Shown here piece after piece: positions 52,322 through 60,884 of a stretch of 64,000 nucleotides of DNA. The notes beneath the pieces were generated by a model. It did not search any database, was not told where the DNA came from, and saw only the letters and a list, made by a program, of their open reading frames with translations. Both the position numbers and the translations under genes were made by a program. The DNA is from JAEWSN01 sp942493335 (GTDB taxonomy: Bacteria; Bacillota; Clostridia; DSM-8532), in contig OW818693.1 in assembly GCA_942493335.1 (NCBI GenBank), forward strand, positions 1,860,001-1,924,000, read 5' to 3'. Every line of letters starts with the position of its first letter. The first letter of the stretch is position 1.

Positions 52322-53152
52322 ATGAAGTTCCAGTATCTCGGCACAGCCGCTGCAGAAGGATGGCCCGCCCTTATCTGTGACTGCGAGGCTTGCGGAAAGG
52401 CCCTTGCGGCCGGTGGCAGAAACATTCGCACCCGCTCGCAGGCCATCGTGGACGACCGGCTTCTCATCGATTTCCCGGCAGATACCTACCATCACATGAT
52501 CCAACACGGTGTGGACCTGGGAAAGGTGCATCATTGCATCATCACGCACGATCATATGGACCATTTCCATCCGGAGGACCTGGAGATGCGCCGCAAGGGG
52601 TTTGCTCATCCGGCAATGGAAAACCCGTTGATTCTCTACGGAACGCCTCCGACCGAACGCAAAATCAGAGCCCGCATCGACATGACCTCTCTGGAAAGAG
52701 ATGACCGTTTGGGCTTTCAACCGCTTGTGCCCTTTGTTACACTGAATATCGACGGTTATCAGGTCACACCATTGAAGGCCGATCACGATCCGAAGTGCGA
52801 ACCTGTTTTCTATCTTGTTGGAGATGGCTTGCGCCACCTGCTGTACGCAAACGATACCGGGTGGTTTCCTGACGAAACATGGGCTTATCTGGAGAAGGAA
52901 AAGCCAATGCTGGACTTTGTATCCCTGGATTGTACCTTCATCATTTTGGAGGGTCGCAACAGCCATATGAATCTGGAAGCCTGCAGGGAAGCAAAGGAAC
53001 GGCTCCTGAAGATCGGATGCGCCAATATGGAAACCCGGTTCTGTCTGCACCATTTTTCCCACAACGGCCTCATCATTTATGACGAGTTGGTTCCTTTGGC
53101 GAAACAGGCTGGCTTTGATGTTTCCTATGATGGAATGACTGTGATGATTTGA
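52322..53152 (+). CDS. MBL-fold metallohydrolase (PhnP-like)
   Basis: 276 residues: FQYLGTAAAEGWP, a metal-binding Cys pair region (CDCEACGKAL), ITHDHMDHFHPEDL (HxHxDH), and DHDPKCEPVFYLV. PhnP-like proteins are phosphodiesterases for cyclic sugar phosphates. Divergent from the GH43 gene, so a linked sugar-related role is possible. Confidence 0.85.
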   Translation: MKFQYLGTAAAEGWPALICDCEACGKALAAGGRNIRTRSQAIVDDRLLIDFPADTYHHMIQHGVDLGKVHHCIITHDHMDHFHPEDLEMRRKGFAHPAMENPLILYGTPPTERKIRARIDMTSLERDDRLGFQPLVPFVTLNIDGYQVTPLKADHDPKCEPVFYLVGDGLRHLLYANDTGWFPDETWAYLEKEKPMLDFVSLDCTFIILEGRNSHMNLEACREAKERLLKIGCANMETRFCLHHFSHNGLIIYDELVPLAKQAGFDVSYDGMTVMI

Positions 53153-53275
53153 TGGGTTCGCTTCCGCTTCGACTGAATGGCAGCGTGGTTGCGGATCTTG
53201 AATCAGGGACAATGCGTACGAACGGAATGATGGAATGGCTGCAGGAATTGACTTCTGCGCAATGGGGGAGAAAGA

Positions 53276-54034
53276 ATGGAACAAGCCGCATCTCTGGGCG
53301 TTTTCGGGGCCTTGAAGAAAATGATGGAAACCTTTGATGGTTTGCTTCCAGTCCTTGTGCTGGTTTCCTTGATTGCCGGAGTATGGATATACTTCTTTGC
53401 CGTTGCACGCCACGAGCCGACATGGCTTGACTGGAAAGAGGGCGTGAGAAGCATTCTCCGCTTTGACGTCATGTTCTGGCCTTTGCTCGGTCGTATTCTC
53501 TATTTGTCCATCAGCGTGTTTCTGCTTCTCTCCGGCATCATCACGATGATTGCGGTGAATCTGCTTGGCGGACTGGTCGGTATGGCTCTGTTGTTGATCT
53601 TTGTCCGCATTCTCTTCGAGATGACACTCGTTCTATTCTCCATTCATGAACGACTGATTCTGCAGGAACAAAAGGCGGAGCGGGAATCGTTCACCCCCAC
53701 CCCCACTTCCTCATCCCCATCCCCATCCTCATCCCTCTCCTCCTCCCTGCTTCACCGGAAACGCAGACTCTTTCGCAAAGGAACGGCAGTGCCCTCGAAC
53801 GCTGCTTTCACTGGTATTGCAATTCGGGAAGGGGATGCGGTTATCGAAGCCGATACCGACGAGGACGATGATGAACTCAATTTCGACGAGGAGGATGAAG
53901 AATCGTTGATCGCCTCTGCCCAACCCTGGGAAGAAATGAGTGCCGATGAAATCCTGTTTCCCAGCAGGAGCAGGACAGTCGTCGAAAATGGCAGCACTGA
54001 AGGTGAACCTGCAAAATCAACCGAAAGTGAATGA
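53276..54034 (+). CDS. Membrane protein with acidic C-terminal tail
   Basis: 252 residues. Three or so hydrophobic segments (LLPVLVLVSLIAGVWIYFFAV; ILYLSISVFLLLSGIITMIAV; LVGMALLLIFVRILFEMTLVLF) resemble DUF4282-like proteins. A Pro/Ser/Thr linker (FTPTPTSSSPSPSSS, encoded by a CCCCAT-rich microsatellite at about 53694-53740) leads to a very acidic tail (DEDDDELNFDEEDEE). Function unknown. Confidence 0.78.
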   Translation: MEQAASLGVFGALKKMMETFDGLLPVLVLVSLIAGVWIYFFAVARHEPTWLDWKEGVRSILRFDVMFWPLLGRILYLSISVFLLLSGIITMIAVNLLGGLVGMALLLIFVRILFEMTLVLFSIHERLILQEQKAERESFTPTPTSSSPSPSSSLSSSLLHRKRRLFRKGTAVPSNAAFTGIAIREGDAVIEADTDEDDDELNFDEEDEESLIASAQPWEEMSADEILFPSRSRTVVENGSTEGEPAKSTESE

Positions 54035-54194
54035 TCAACAGAAGGTTCATCCGGCACTCCATTCAAGCTGTGATACGTCGTATTCCTAGAACAGTCTGGC
54101 TGTCAGGCATTGCGGTCTTCGATTTTCAAAGTTGGGGTAGACAACAAACGGGTGCTATGCTACAATGAATCTCGCCGCAATGCTTAGTGAGTGC

Positions 54195-54268
54195 GCGGGT
54201 GTAGTTCAATGGTAGAACTTCAGCTTCCCAAGCTGACCGCGTGGGTTCGATTCCCATCACCCGCTCCA
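54195..54268 (+). tRNA. tRNA-Gly (CCC)
   Basis: 74 bases with encoded CCA. Acceptor GCGGGTG / CACCCGC, anticodon stem TCAGC/GCTGA with loop TTCCCAA, T-loop GGTTCGATTCC. Confidence 0.94.
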
Positions 54269-54296
54269 TTGTCCTCCTTGCGACAGGTGGCAACAG

Positions 54297-54372
54297 GCCC
54301 TTATAGCTCAGTCGGTAGAGCGCATCCATGGTAAGGATGAGGTCATCGGTCCGATTCCGATTAAGGGCTCCA
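54297..54372 (+). tRNA. tRNA-Thr (GGT)
   Basis: 76 bases with encoded CCA. Acceptor GCCCTTA / TAAGGGC, anticodon loop ATGGTAA (GGT). Twenty-eight bases after tRNA-Gly, probably one transcript. Confidence 0.94.
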
Positions 54373-54378
54373 GCAAAA

Positions 54379-54423
54379 AGCCTCCGAACACGCTGATAAT
54401 GCGCGGTTCGGAGGTTTTTTATT
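54379..54423 (+). terminator. Terminator of the tRNA-Gly/tRNA-Thr transcript
   Basis: GCCTCCGAAC ... GTTCGGAGG followed by TTTTTTA. Confidence 0.9.
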
Positions 54424-54616
54424 CGTCAGAAACATATGGCATCTGAACTTTATCTGTTCATATGTCAACCATTTTTCTTCATTTTTTCAGCTTCATGGGG
54501 TACTAATGGGGTACAGGTTGGATGTGACAAAACGTGACGAAAGGTCTTGCTTTCACCCTGTTTTCAATGCATTGAAGTGCAGTGAAAAGAAGATAACATT
54601 CTGCTGTTCCAGGAGC

Positions 54617-54850
54617 TTATCCATTCCCTTTCAACCAGACTTTTCCGGCAGACCGGCCAAGCTGACCATCCTGAATCATTGCAATAATCGCATCCGGAAT
54701 CTCGGAAGCAAGCGGCGTATTGCGCAATTCTCTTGTGGCGATGATCATTGCCGACAAGGTGGATAGCATAACCTTGTCGTCCGGGGTTGTTGCCCGTATG
54801 TAACGCAGATACTCAATGACCATCTGGCGAGCGTGATCCGTTCGCTCCAT
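54617..54850 (-). CDS. Hypothetical protein, 77 aa
   Basis: MERTDHARQMVIEYLRYIRATTPDDKVML..., helical, no membrane segment, no known motif. ATG 54850 follows GGAGG by eight bases; an upstream GTG in the same frame is less likely. Alone between the tRNAs and the next pair. Confidence 0.6.
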   Translation of the reverse strand: MERTDHARQMVIEYLRYIRATTPDDKVMLSTLSAMIIATRELRNTPLASEIPDAIIAMIQDGQLGRSAGKVWLKGNG

Positions 54851-55077
54851 TCGGTTATCCTCCACAACAATGATTGTATAACGTTATCATTCTCACAGCA
54901 GGGACTCAATAGCCTTTCCGGGCAGATGATCCGCCGATTTTGGCGAACTCATTCGCACGAGTATGGTTGGCATAAAAAAGTATACAAGTTGATTTTTCCC
55001 GGATGATGTGATTCGTAAATTGTCATCTTGTAAAGAACATGCGTTCGTGTTACGATCGATTTATCGGAGGTGACACG

Positions 55078-55323
55078 ATGGCCATTCGGCAGGTTGAAGT
55101 AATAGTTGGTCACTCCCCCACAGGGAAAATGACACCCCTTCGTTTCCAGATCGAAGGCCGTGCCATCAATGTAGGTCGAATATTGTCCTCTGAAGAACAA
55201 AAGAGTGCCGGTACGGTGATGATTTGCTACGACATTGAGAGTGTTGTTGATGATCGTTTGCATCGATATCAGCTGAAGTTCGACAAGAAAGCCACCAAGT
55301 GGTATTTCATCGGAGGGAATTGA
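55078..55323 (+). CDS. Hypothetical protein, 81 aa
   Basis: MAIRQVEVIVGHSPTGKMTPLRFQIEGRAINVGRI..., a likely beta-rich fold, with GGAGGTG before the ATG. One base separates it from the next frame, so the two form a pair. No family recognised. Confidence 0.7.
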   Translation: MAIRQVEVIVGHSPTGKMTPLRFQIEGRAINVGRILSSEEQKSAGTVMICYDIESVVDDRLHRYQLKFDKKATKWYFIGGN

Positions 55324-55324
55324 T

Positions 55325-55531
55325 ATGACCGAGTATGTTCTGTCCCATGCAACAGGGAAGGATATCATACTGGTCTATGACGGACCGCATGGCATTTCCC
55401 AAAGAACCATCCGCATTTGGGATGTGAATGATGACCTGCTCCGTGGTGTTGAAGACGGCAAGATGAAGTCATTCAGGAGAGACAGAGTTCTGGCAGCTGT
55501 TTCTGTGACAACGCGCTTATCGGTACGCTAA
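55325..55531 (+). CDS. Hypothetical protein, 68 aa
   Basis: MTEYVLSHATGKDIILVYDGPHGISQRTIRIWDVNDDLLRG..., C-terminus basic (KSFRRDRV). The sequence resembles the C-terminal part of WYL-type sensor domains, which is only a guess. Translated just after the 81-aa gene. Confidence 0.65.
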   Translation: MTEYVLSHATGKDIILVYDGPHGISQRTIRIWDVNDDLLRGVEDGKMKSFRRDRVLAAVSVTTRLSVR

Positions 55532-55968
55532 AACAGCATACTGTCATCAGGTTTCGTCATTGCCTTTCTCTTTAGGCATAGACTATTGATTACCTTTACA
55601 ACATCATCAGACAACACCCAAGCCTCAAGGAATTGACTGAATTCCGCATCAGTTTTGAATATGTGTGGGATACTCGAATCAATGATGACAGGGTACTGTC
55701 TTATGCTTGTTGTGTAGATATTCAACAATCTGTATGAATACGTTTTACAACCTTTTAGGATCACATCCATACTCAGCATAGTGTCATAACCGAGCAAATC
55801 GGTTCCATGCTCAGCGTCCGGAACATAGAAGTTCCGCGCCACGGAAGTCCTGTTGACGATGCATTCAAGTACCCCATGCGTCGCCTGTGCAAGACTTTCG
55901 GCAAGTCCTGCAAAAATCATCTCAGGTACGCTCCTGCATTCATCTGGCATGACTGAATGCTTCTGCAT
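55528..55968 (-). CDS. Hypothetical protein, 146 aa
   Basis: Starts MQKHSVMPDECRSVPEM after GAGGAG; no membrane helix and no motif recognised. Convergent with the preceding pair, overlapping by 4 bases. Confidence 0.62.
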   Translation of the reverse strand: MQKHSVMPDECRSVPEMIFAGLAESLAQATHGVLECIVNRTSVARNFYVPDAEHGTDLLGYDTMLSMDVILKGCKTYSYRLLNIYTTSIRQYPVIIDSSIPHIFKTDAEFSQFLEAWVLSDDVVKVINSLCLKRKAMTKPDDSMLF

Positions 55969-56172
55969 ATACGCTCCTCATAATCACTGATTCTCTTGCA
56001 ATTTGGTTTATGCCCCACGCCTTGAGCCTTCTGAAACACAGCCGGTACAAATCAAGTATATCAGTCGCCAAATGCCATGAACAGGAAATAGAACCAGTAA
56101 AATAAGGGTAGAAAAGAAATATGACCCTTTCCGATGACTGCAGATGCCCCATTCGCGTATGGAGGACTGAAC

Positions 56173-56718
56173 ATGAGCAAAGAACAACACGACGAGTTGA
56201 TACAAACGCTGAAAAGCCGTTTTACCAAAAACATGCATCGTCATTCCGGATTGGAATGGGCGCAAGTGCAGGAAAAAATCGCAAATCACCCCACCGCTCT
56301 TCAAGTACTTCTCGAAATGGAACGAACAGGCGGAGAACCTGATGTCATCGGTTATGCGGAAAACACCGGCGAATTCATCTTCTGCGATTGCGCCGCAGAA
56401 AGCCCGACGGGCCGCCGCAGCTTGTGCTATGACCAGGATGCCCTTGATGCCCGCAAGGAAAACAAGCCGGCCGGAAATGCAGTTGCAATGGCAGCATCCA
56501 TGGGCATTGAGCTTCTATCAGAGGAGCAATATCGCGCGTTGCAAACGTTGGGGACCTTCGACAGGAAAACCTCAAGTTGGATAAATACACCTGACTCCAT
56601 CCGTAAACTTGGCGGCGCCCTGTTCTGCGATCGCCGCTATGACCATGTTTTCACGTATCACAACGGAGCGGACTCCTATTATTCCGTAAGAGGGTTCCGA
56701 GGAAGGTTCAAGGTATAA
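56173..56718 (+). CDS. DUF4256-family protein
   Basis: 181 residues: RFTKNMHRHSGLEWAQVQEKIANHP, GEPDVIGYAENTGEFIFCDCAAESPTGRRSLCYD and WINTPDSIRKLGGALFCDRRYDHVFTYHNGADSYYSVRGFRG are the conserved blocks of DUF4256, a widespread family without known function. ATG 56173 follows GGAGG by seven bases. Confidence 0.88.
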   Translation: MSKEQHDELIQTLKSRFTKNMHRHSGLEWAQVQEKIANHPTALQVLLEMERTGGEPDVIGYAENTGEFIFCDCAAESPTGRRSLCYDQDALDARKENKPAGNAVAMAASMGIELLSEEQYRALQTLGTFDRKTSSWINTPDSIRKLGGALFCDRRYDHVFTYHNGADSYYSVRGFRGRFKV

Positions 56719-56739
56719 GTTCAGTCGGTGCATTTCGGC

Positions 56740-56830
56740 GACACTTGCGGTATCACTTACGGAGATAATTCTGGCGTCACTTCCGGTGATACTTCCGGCA
56801 ACAAAGGCGGTATCCCTTCCGGAGATCCCT
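56740..56830 (+). repeat. Degenerate GGCGATACTTCC-type repeat
   Basis: Repeated words GGCGACACTTGC, GGAGATAATTCT, GGTGATACTTCC, GGCAACAAAGGC between the DUF4256 stop and the end of the ABC-F gene; a plus-strand frame would read GDTSG-like repeats, but nothing suggests it is translated. Confidence 0.55.
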
Positions 56831-56835
56831 CAATA

Positions 56836-58590
56836 TTACGAATACGCTTCCTTCAACAAACCCACCAATGTCTCCAATTCATCGGCCAGCGTCTTCGCAA
56901 GCGCGAAATCCTCATTCTTCAGGGCTAGGTCGATTTTCTCCTCGACGGTTTTCTTTTTCTGCTCGATTTCCACATAATCCTTGTCGTAATGGTTGGCGTA
57001 AATCATCTTCCGGAATTTCCGGATGCTCATTTTCCGGATGGCTTTATCTTCAATGAGCAGCACATAATCCATGCAGTTTGCAATCGCATAGAAGTCATGC
57101 GAAATCATGAGGATGGCGCCTTTATAGTTCTGGATGGCTTTCTCCAGCGCGATTTGATAATAAGTGTCCAGATGGCTGGTCGGTTCATCCAACAGCAGAA
57201 GACTCGCCTGTCCAGCCGAGATTTTCGCCAGCTGCAGCATGTTCTTTTCTCCGCCGGAAAGCGTGGCAATCTTCTGTTCGAGGATTTCGCCTTCAAATCC
57301 ATATTTCGCCACGTAGGCAATGATATCGTCATAGGTCTTGAAACCGGCATCGAAGAACTCATCCATGATCGTATTCGACTCGTTGAGCATTTCACCCTGA
57401 AGCTGTGACAAATACGCCACCCTCAGGTCATCCTTGATGACGATGGCATCATGGTTGTTCCGATAGATTTCCCTCAGCAGGGTCGTTTTCCCGGTTCCGT
57501 TTGCGCCAATGATGGCCACCTTGTCCGTCGATCCGATCTCGAAGCTCACATTTTCGAAGAGCATCACATCAAAGGCGGCGCTGTAGTCACAAACCGTCAG
57601 CGCAACCCCCTCTTCGACCGCGCCATCCGTCCGCAGCCGGATGTCAGGTTGGCGGATCGATACGAAAGGCGCCTTGATCCTGCGCGCAAGCAGTCTGTCC
57701 TGTACCTTCACCCGTGCCTTCAGTTTCCGTCCGGCAGACTCCTCATTCGTGATCGTAGCTGTTTTTCGGAATTTTTCGATCAGGATCTCATTCCGTTCGA
57801 TTTCTTCATTATCCGCAAGGTTCAACTCCTGCAGCTCGATCTTCGTTCGGAGCAGGGAAAGGTTGTAGTCGATGAACTTCCCGTCAAACTCCTGCAAATC
57901 CATGTTTTCAAGGTGAAGGATCTTGTTGAAGCAATGATTCAGAAGGTACCGGTTGTGCGTGATGACGAGCAATGCGCCTTTATGCGCATTCATCAGGTTC
58001 TTCAGGGAATGGAGATTGTCAAAATCAAGAAAGGCATCCGGTTCATCCATGATTAGCAAGTCCGGACGACCCAACATTTCCTTCATCACCTGGACAAGCT
58101 TGAATTCGCCCCCGCTCAGCGAGGAGACCATCAAATCCCTGTGTTTCTGGAGATTGGCAAGATTCAACTTCTTGTTGATCAGACTCTCGCATTCGTCTCC
58201 GCCCAGCGCGTCATATGCATCCATGACCTGCTGGTATTTTTCCAGCAGCGCATCCAATTCGGTCGCAGTCTCCATTTGCACGCAGATGGCGGCGATTTCC
58301 TGCTGCAGGCGCAGAACTTCCTCCCCGACATATTCGAAGACCGTTTTATCCTTCGCCTTGTCCAGTTGCGAAAACTGGCTGACATAGCCGATTCTGACCT
58401 TCCCGTCCATTTCCAGCGCACCTTCGTACGTGTATCGGTCCGGGTCCATGAGAATATTCAGCAACGTGCTTTTCCCGCTCCCGCTGGCGCCGATGAAGGC
58501 GCAATGCTGCCCGTTTTCCAGCGTGAAGGATATATTCTTGTACAACTCCTTTTGAGGAAAGGAGAAGGACAGGTTGTTCACTTTTATCAT
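56836..58590 (-). CDS. ABC-F family ATPase (ribosome-protection-like)
   Basis: 584 residues, two ATPase domains and no membrane helices. Domain 1: Walker A GASGSGKSTLL, signature SSLSGGEF, Walker B LLIMDEPDAFLD. Domain 2: GANGTGKTTLL, LSGGEKN, LLLLDEPTSHLD. The linker (about 270-320, ERNEILIEKFRKTATITNEES) is charged and helical, and a C-terminal coiled coil follows (KKKTVEEKIDLALKNEDF). ABC-F proteins of this kind free ribosomes from antibiotics or regulate translation. ATG 58590 follows AGGAAA. The upstream attenuator with a leader peptide fits antibiotic induction. Confidence 0.87.
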   Translation of the reverse strand: MIKVNNLSFSFPQKELYKNISFTLENGQHCAFIGASGSGKSTLLNILMDPDRYTYEGALEMDGKVRIGYVSQFSQLDKAKDKTVFEYVGEEVLRLQQEIAAICVQMETATELDALLEKYQQVMDAYDALGGDECESLINKKLNLANLQKHRDLMVSSLSGGEFKLVQVMKEMLGRPDLLIMDEPDAFLDFDNLHSLKNLMNAHKGALLVITHNRYLLNHCFNKILHLENMDLQEFDGKFIDYNLSLLRTKIELQELNLADNEEIERNEILIEKFRKTATITNEESAGRKLKARVKVQDRLLARRIKAPFVSIRQPDIRLRTDGAVEEGVALTVCDYSAAFDVMLFENVSFEIGSTDKVAIIGANGTGKTTLLREIYRNNHDAIVIKDDLRVAYLSQLQGEMLNESNTIMDEFFDAGFKTYDDIIAYVAKYGFEGEILEQKIATLSGGEKNMLQLAKISAGQASLLLLDEPTSHLDTYYQIALEKAIQNYKGAILMISHDFYAIANCMDYVLLIEDKAIRKMSIRKFRKMIYANHYDKDYVEIEQKKKTVEEKIDLALKNEDFALAKTLADELETLVGLLKEAYS

Positions 58591-58704
58591 GGTATTTCCT
58601 TTCTGTTTCTCCGAGCGGCATTCACGGCATCCATCCGACTCAAAAATCCGTAAAACCATCAACTGATGCGCCTTTGCATCGTTGCGCAGCAGAATGTTAT
58701 TCAC

Positions 58705-58731
58705 AAAAAAGGAGCCTATGAAATAAGCTCC
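58705..58731 (-). terminator. Attenuator hairpin in the ABC-F leader
   Basis: Minus-strand stem GGAGCTTAT / ATAGGCTCC with loop TTC followed by six T residues, 115 bp before the ABC-F ATG. The stop codon of the 19-aa leader frame lies within the stem. Confidence 0.75.
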
Positions 58732-58775
58732 TCCAAGCGTTCAACACCGATCACGAATCCGTCATCGAGTCCCAT
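58716..58775 (-). CDS. Putative 19-aa leader peptide of the ABC-F gene
   Basis: MGLDDGFVIGVERLEELIS with its TAG inside the terminator stem; ribosomes that reach the end would cover the stem. The Shine-Dalgarno is poor. ABC-F resistance genes such as vmlR and lsa types use such leaders. Confidence 0.5.
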   Translation of the reverse strand: MGLDDGFVIGVERLEELIS

Positions 58776-58808
58776 GCCACAATGGTTTTCTTAACTGTTC
58801 ACTGTCGA

Positions 58809-58837
58809 ATCATACCATTTTTCATGACTATTTTCAA
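58809..58837 (-). promoter_or_regulatory. Promoter of the ABC-F leader
   Basis: Minus-strand -35 TTGAAA (58832-58837), 17-base spacer, -10 TATGAT (58809-58814), about 34 bases before the leader ATG. Confidence 0.7.
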
Positions 58838-58854
58838 TCTTGGCGCTTTGGCGC

Positions 58855-59436
58855 CTATACAAACAGCGACACTGCGCAATACACAAGCAAAAGCGCCATT
58901 ATGACGTTGGTCACTTTCGCGTATTGCGAGAACATTTTCATGAACAGTGAACCGAATGCAGTCCAACAGAGGGAAAAAAGAAATCCGATGAAGGCAAGCA
59001 AGACGGCGAACCCGATCAGGACAAGAATGCGTCCGGAGAAATACGGCAGGATATAAGCTTCCATGGATACCATACCGTAAATGATGATTTTCGGATTCAC
59101 GAACTGAAGCGTGAACCCTTTCCCAATACTGTTCTTCACAACGTCCCCACTCATCTCGACCGATCCGTTCAAGGTCTTCCATGCCAGGAAAAGCATGTAG
59201 ACTGCGCCAAGAACGAGCATGGGCTTTTCGATGCTCGGCAGCAGAGAAGAGAGCAGGCTGCAGAAAATCGTACAAAGAAGCATGACCATTGTGAATCCGG
59301 CCCACATCCCCAGATTGAACGGGACGGCCCGTCGGAAGCCCTTCCTCATCGCGTTGGACATCGACATGAGGTTGTTCGGACCCGGTGTTGCAGCCGTAAT
59401 GACCACGTAGGTCAGAAAACCGAACCAACTGAACAT
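58855..59436 (-). CDS. LysE-family amino-acid exporter
   Basis: 193 residues, six membrane helices; VVITAATPGPNNLMSMSNAMRKGFR is the LysE/RhtB signature. It exports amino acids or related compounds. ATG 59436 follows GGAAGGGAAC. Divergent from an XRE-cupin regulator, which probably controls it. Confidence 0.9.
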   Translation of the reverse strand: MFSWFGFLTYVVITAATPGPNNLMSMSNAMRKGFRRAVPFNLGMWAGFTMVMLLCTIFCSLLSSLLPSIEKPMLVLGAVYMLFLAWKTLNGSVEMSGDVVKNSIGKGFTLQFVNPKIIIYGMVSMEAYILPYFSGRILVLIGFAVLLAFIGFLFSLCWTAFGSLFMKMFSQYAKVTNVIMALLLVYCAVSLFV

Positions 59437-59620
59437 GTCGTTGTTCCCTTCCAACAGGTGGTGATATACTGGATTTACGGTCCGGTATCGTGTGGCTTCA
59501 ACGAATGATGGAGTCCGTAAACATTTCTTTTATATTGTACTTATTGTCTAATATATTGTCAATAATGAGAATACTTCACTCACCCTTTGCACGCAATGAA
59601 ATCATGCGGGAGGTGTTCCC

Positions 59621-60172
59621 TTGGATATCAATACGGCGGTTTCACTCAATACAAAACGCATCCGGGAAGAGAAAAAGCTGACGCTTGACGCAGCCGCAAA
59701 AGCAACCGGCGTGTCCCGAAGCATGTTGGCTCAAATTGAAAAAGGTGATGTTAACCCGACTATAACGGTTTTGTGGAAGATCGCAAACGGGTACAAGGTC
59801 TCGTTCACATCGCTGATGGAGCAACCCCTGGAACAGACCAGCCTCCTGAAGGCTTCCGCGCTCCCGGAAATCAGGGAAGACGAAGGGCGATTCATCAACT
59901 TCCCGGCCTTCACCTTTGACGACCAGCGTCTGTTCGAAACCTTCCGCATCGTCATCGCACCCGGAGGGCAACATCAGTCGGAAGCGCATCTTGCCGGCAC
60001 GGAAGAATACATCACCGTCTTCGAGGGTTGCGCCGGAATTCAGGTGGGAGACGCGACTTTCACCGTGAACAAAGGGGATTCCATTCGGTTCCTCGCAGAC
60101 ACGAATCATGCTTACCGGAACGCAGGCACGACCGAAGCGGTTCTGAGCATGCTGATCTATTACGCAAAATAA
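59621..60172 (+). CDS. XRE-cupin transcriptional regulator
   Basis: 183 residues from TTG 59621 with GGGAGGTG upstream. HTH: IREEKKLTLDAAAKATGVSRSMLAQIEKGDVNPTITVLWKIA; C-terminal cupin: GTEEYITVFEGCAGIQVGDATFTVNKGDSIRFLADTNHAY. The cupin binds a small effector. Divergent orientation with lysE suggests local control. Confidence 0.9.
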   Translation: MDINTAVSLNTKRIREEKKLTLDAAAKATGVSRSMLAQIEKGDVNPTITVLWKIANGYKVSFTSLMEQPLEQTSLLKASALPEIREDEGRFINFPAFTFDDQRLFETFRIVIAPGGQHQSEAHLAGTEEYITVFEGCAGIQVGDATFTVNKGDSIRFLADTNHAYRNAGTTEAVLSMLIYYAK

Positions 60173-60213
60173 AAGAGCAAGGCACCGTGATAAACCGGCA
60201 ACCTTGCTCTTGC
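60172..60213 (+). terminator. Terminator after the XRE-cupin gene
   Basis: AAGAGCAAGG ... CCTTGCTCTT stem followed by a short GCCC; overlaps the stop. Confidence 0.7.
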
Positions 60214-60249
60214 CCAAGTCAGTGCGCTTCGGCGATTCCTTCCTCTTTT

Positions 60250-60681
60250 CTATGTCATTGAACTGCGGCGATTTGCCGAGCTTTCCAACTCGTTGATCAA
60301 GGTGTTCAAATTCCTCTTTGCGGTCCTTTTGATCAGCCACCCACTCCCGGGGATCCGTGGTTTGAACTCCTGCGTCCACTGAATGGCCGTCTTGTTCCCA
60401 TTGCTCAGGAACTCGGCATACCCATGGTAATATTTTGCCGGCACACCGGATAGGATGGAGTAACTGAAGGAACGCTTGGGTTCAACATCCTCAATCAGTT
60501 CCTGAATTTTCTGTTTTCCGAACGTCAGCGTTCTTTCACAGCCTACTCCGTTCATGGCCGGATTCCCTGGTTTGGTGACAGCGATATCGATCGATCCGAG
60601 GGAATGATCGAAAGCGCTGACTTCCCGCCAAACATCATCCAACGACGCATTGATGGTCCTGCCTACCTTGACTGTTGCCAT
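60250..60681 (-). CDS. SRPBCC (START/Bet v1-like) protein
   Basis: 143 residues: MATVKVGRTINASLDDVWREVSAFDHSLGSIDIAVTKPGNPAMNGVGCERTLTF is a polyketide-cyclase/dehydrase-type START-like fold that holds hydrophobic ligands. ATG 60681 follows GGAGGAG. Function unknown. Confidence 0.83.
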   Translation of the reverse strand: MATVKVGRTINASLDDVWREVSAFDHSLGSIDIAVTKPGNPAMNGVGCERTLTFGKQKIQELIEDVEPKRSFSYSILSGVPAKYYHGYAEFLSNGNKTAIQWTQEFKPRIPGSGWLIKRTAKRNLNTLINELESSANRRSSMT

Positions 60682-60700
60682 GACAATCACTCCTCCAAAC

Positions 60701-60726
60701 AAAAACCGGCCCTATCCAGGGCCGGC
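60701..60726 (-). terminator. Terminator of the metH transcript
   Basis: Minus-strand GCCGGCCCT / AGGGCCGGT stem followed by TTTTTG, downstream of the metH stop and before the SRPBCC start. Confidence 0.8.
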
Positions 60727-60884
60727 TGCGTTGCTTGCGCATCGTTGTTTGCCGCATTCAGGAAACAAGCGCCTGCCGATTCCTGAACCATCACCGCTCC
60801 CTATTTCCTGGTTGATTCATACCCTGCCGGGCATGAAACAAACAAAGATACGGAATGTCCGCGGCCATCCGGTTGGCGTGAATC

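Noticed and set aside
52295..53413. Minus-strand 372-codon frame
   Set aside because: Antisense to the MBL-fold hydrolase, which has the HxHxDH motif in the plus frame.
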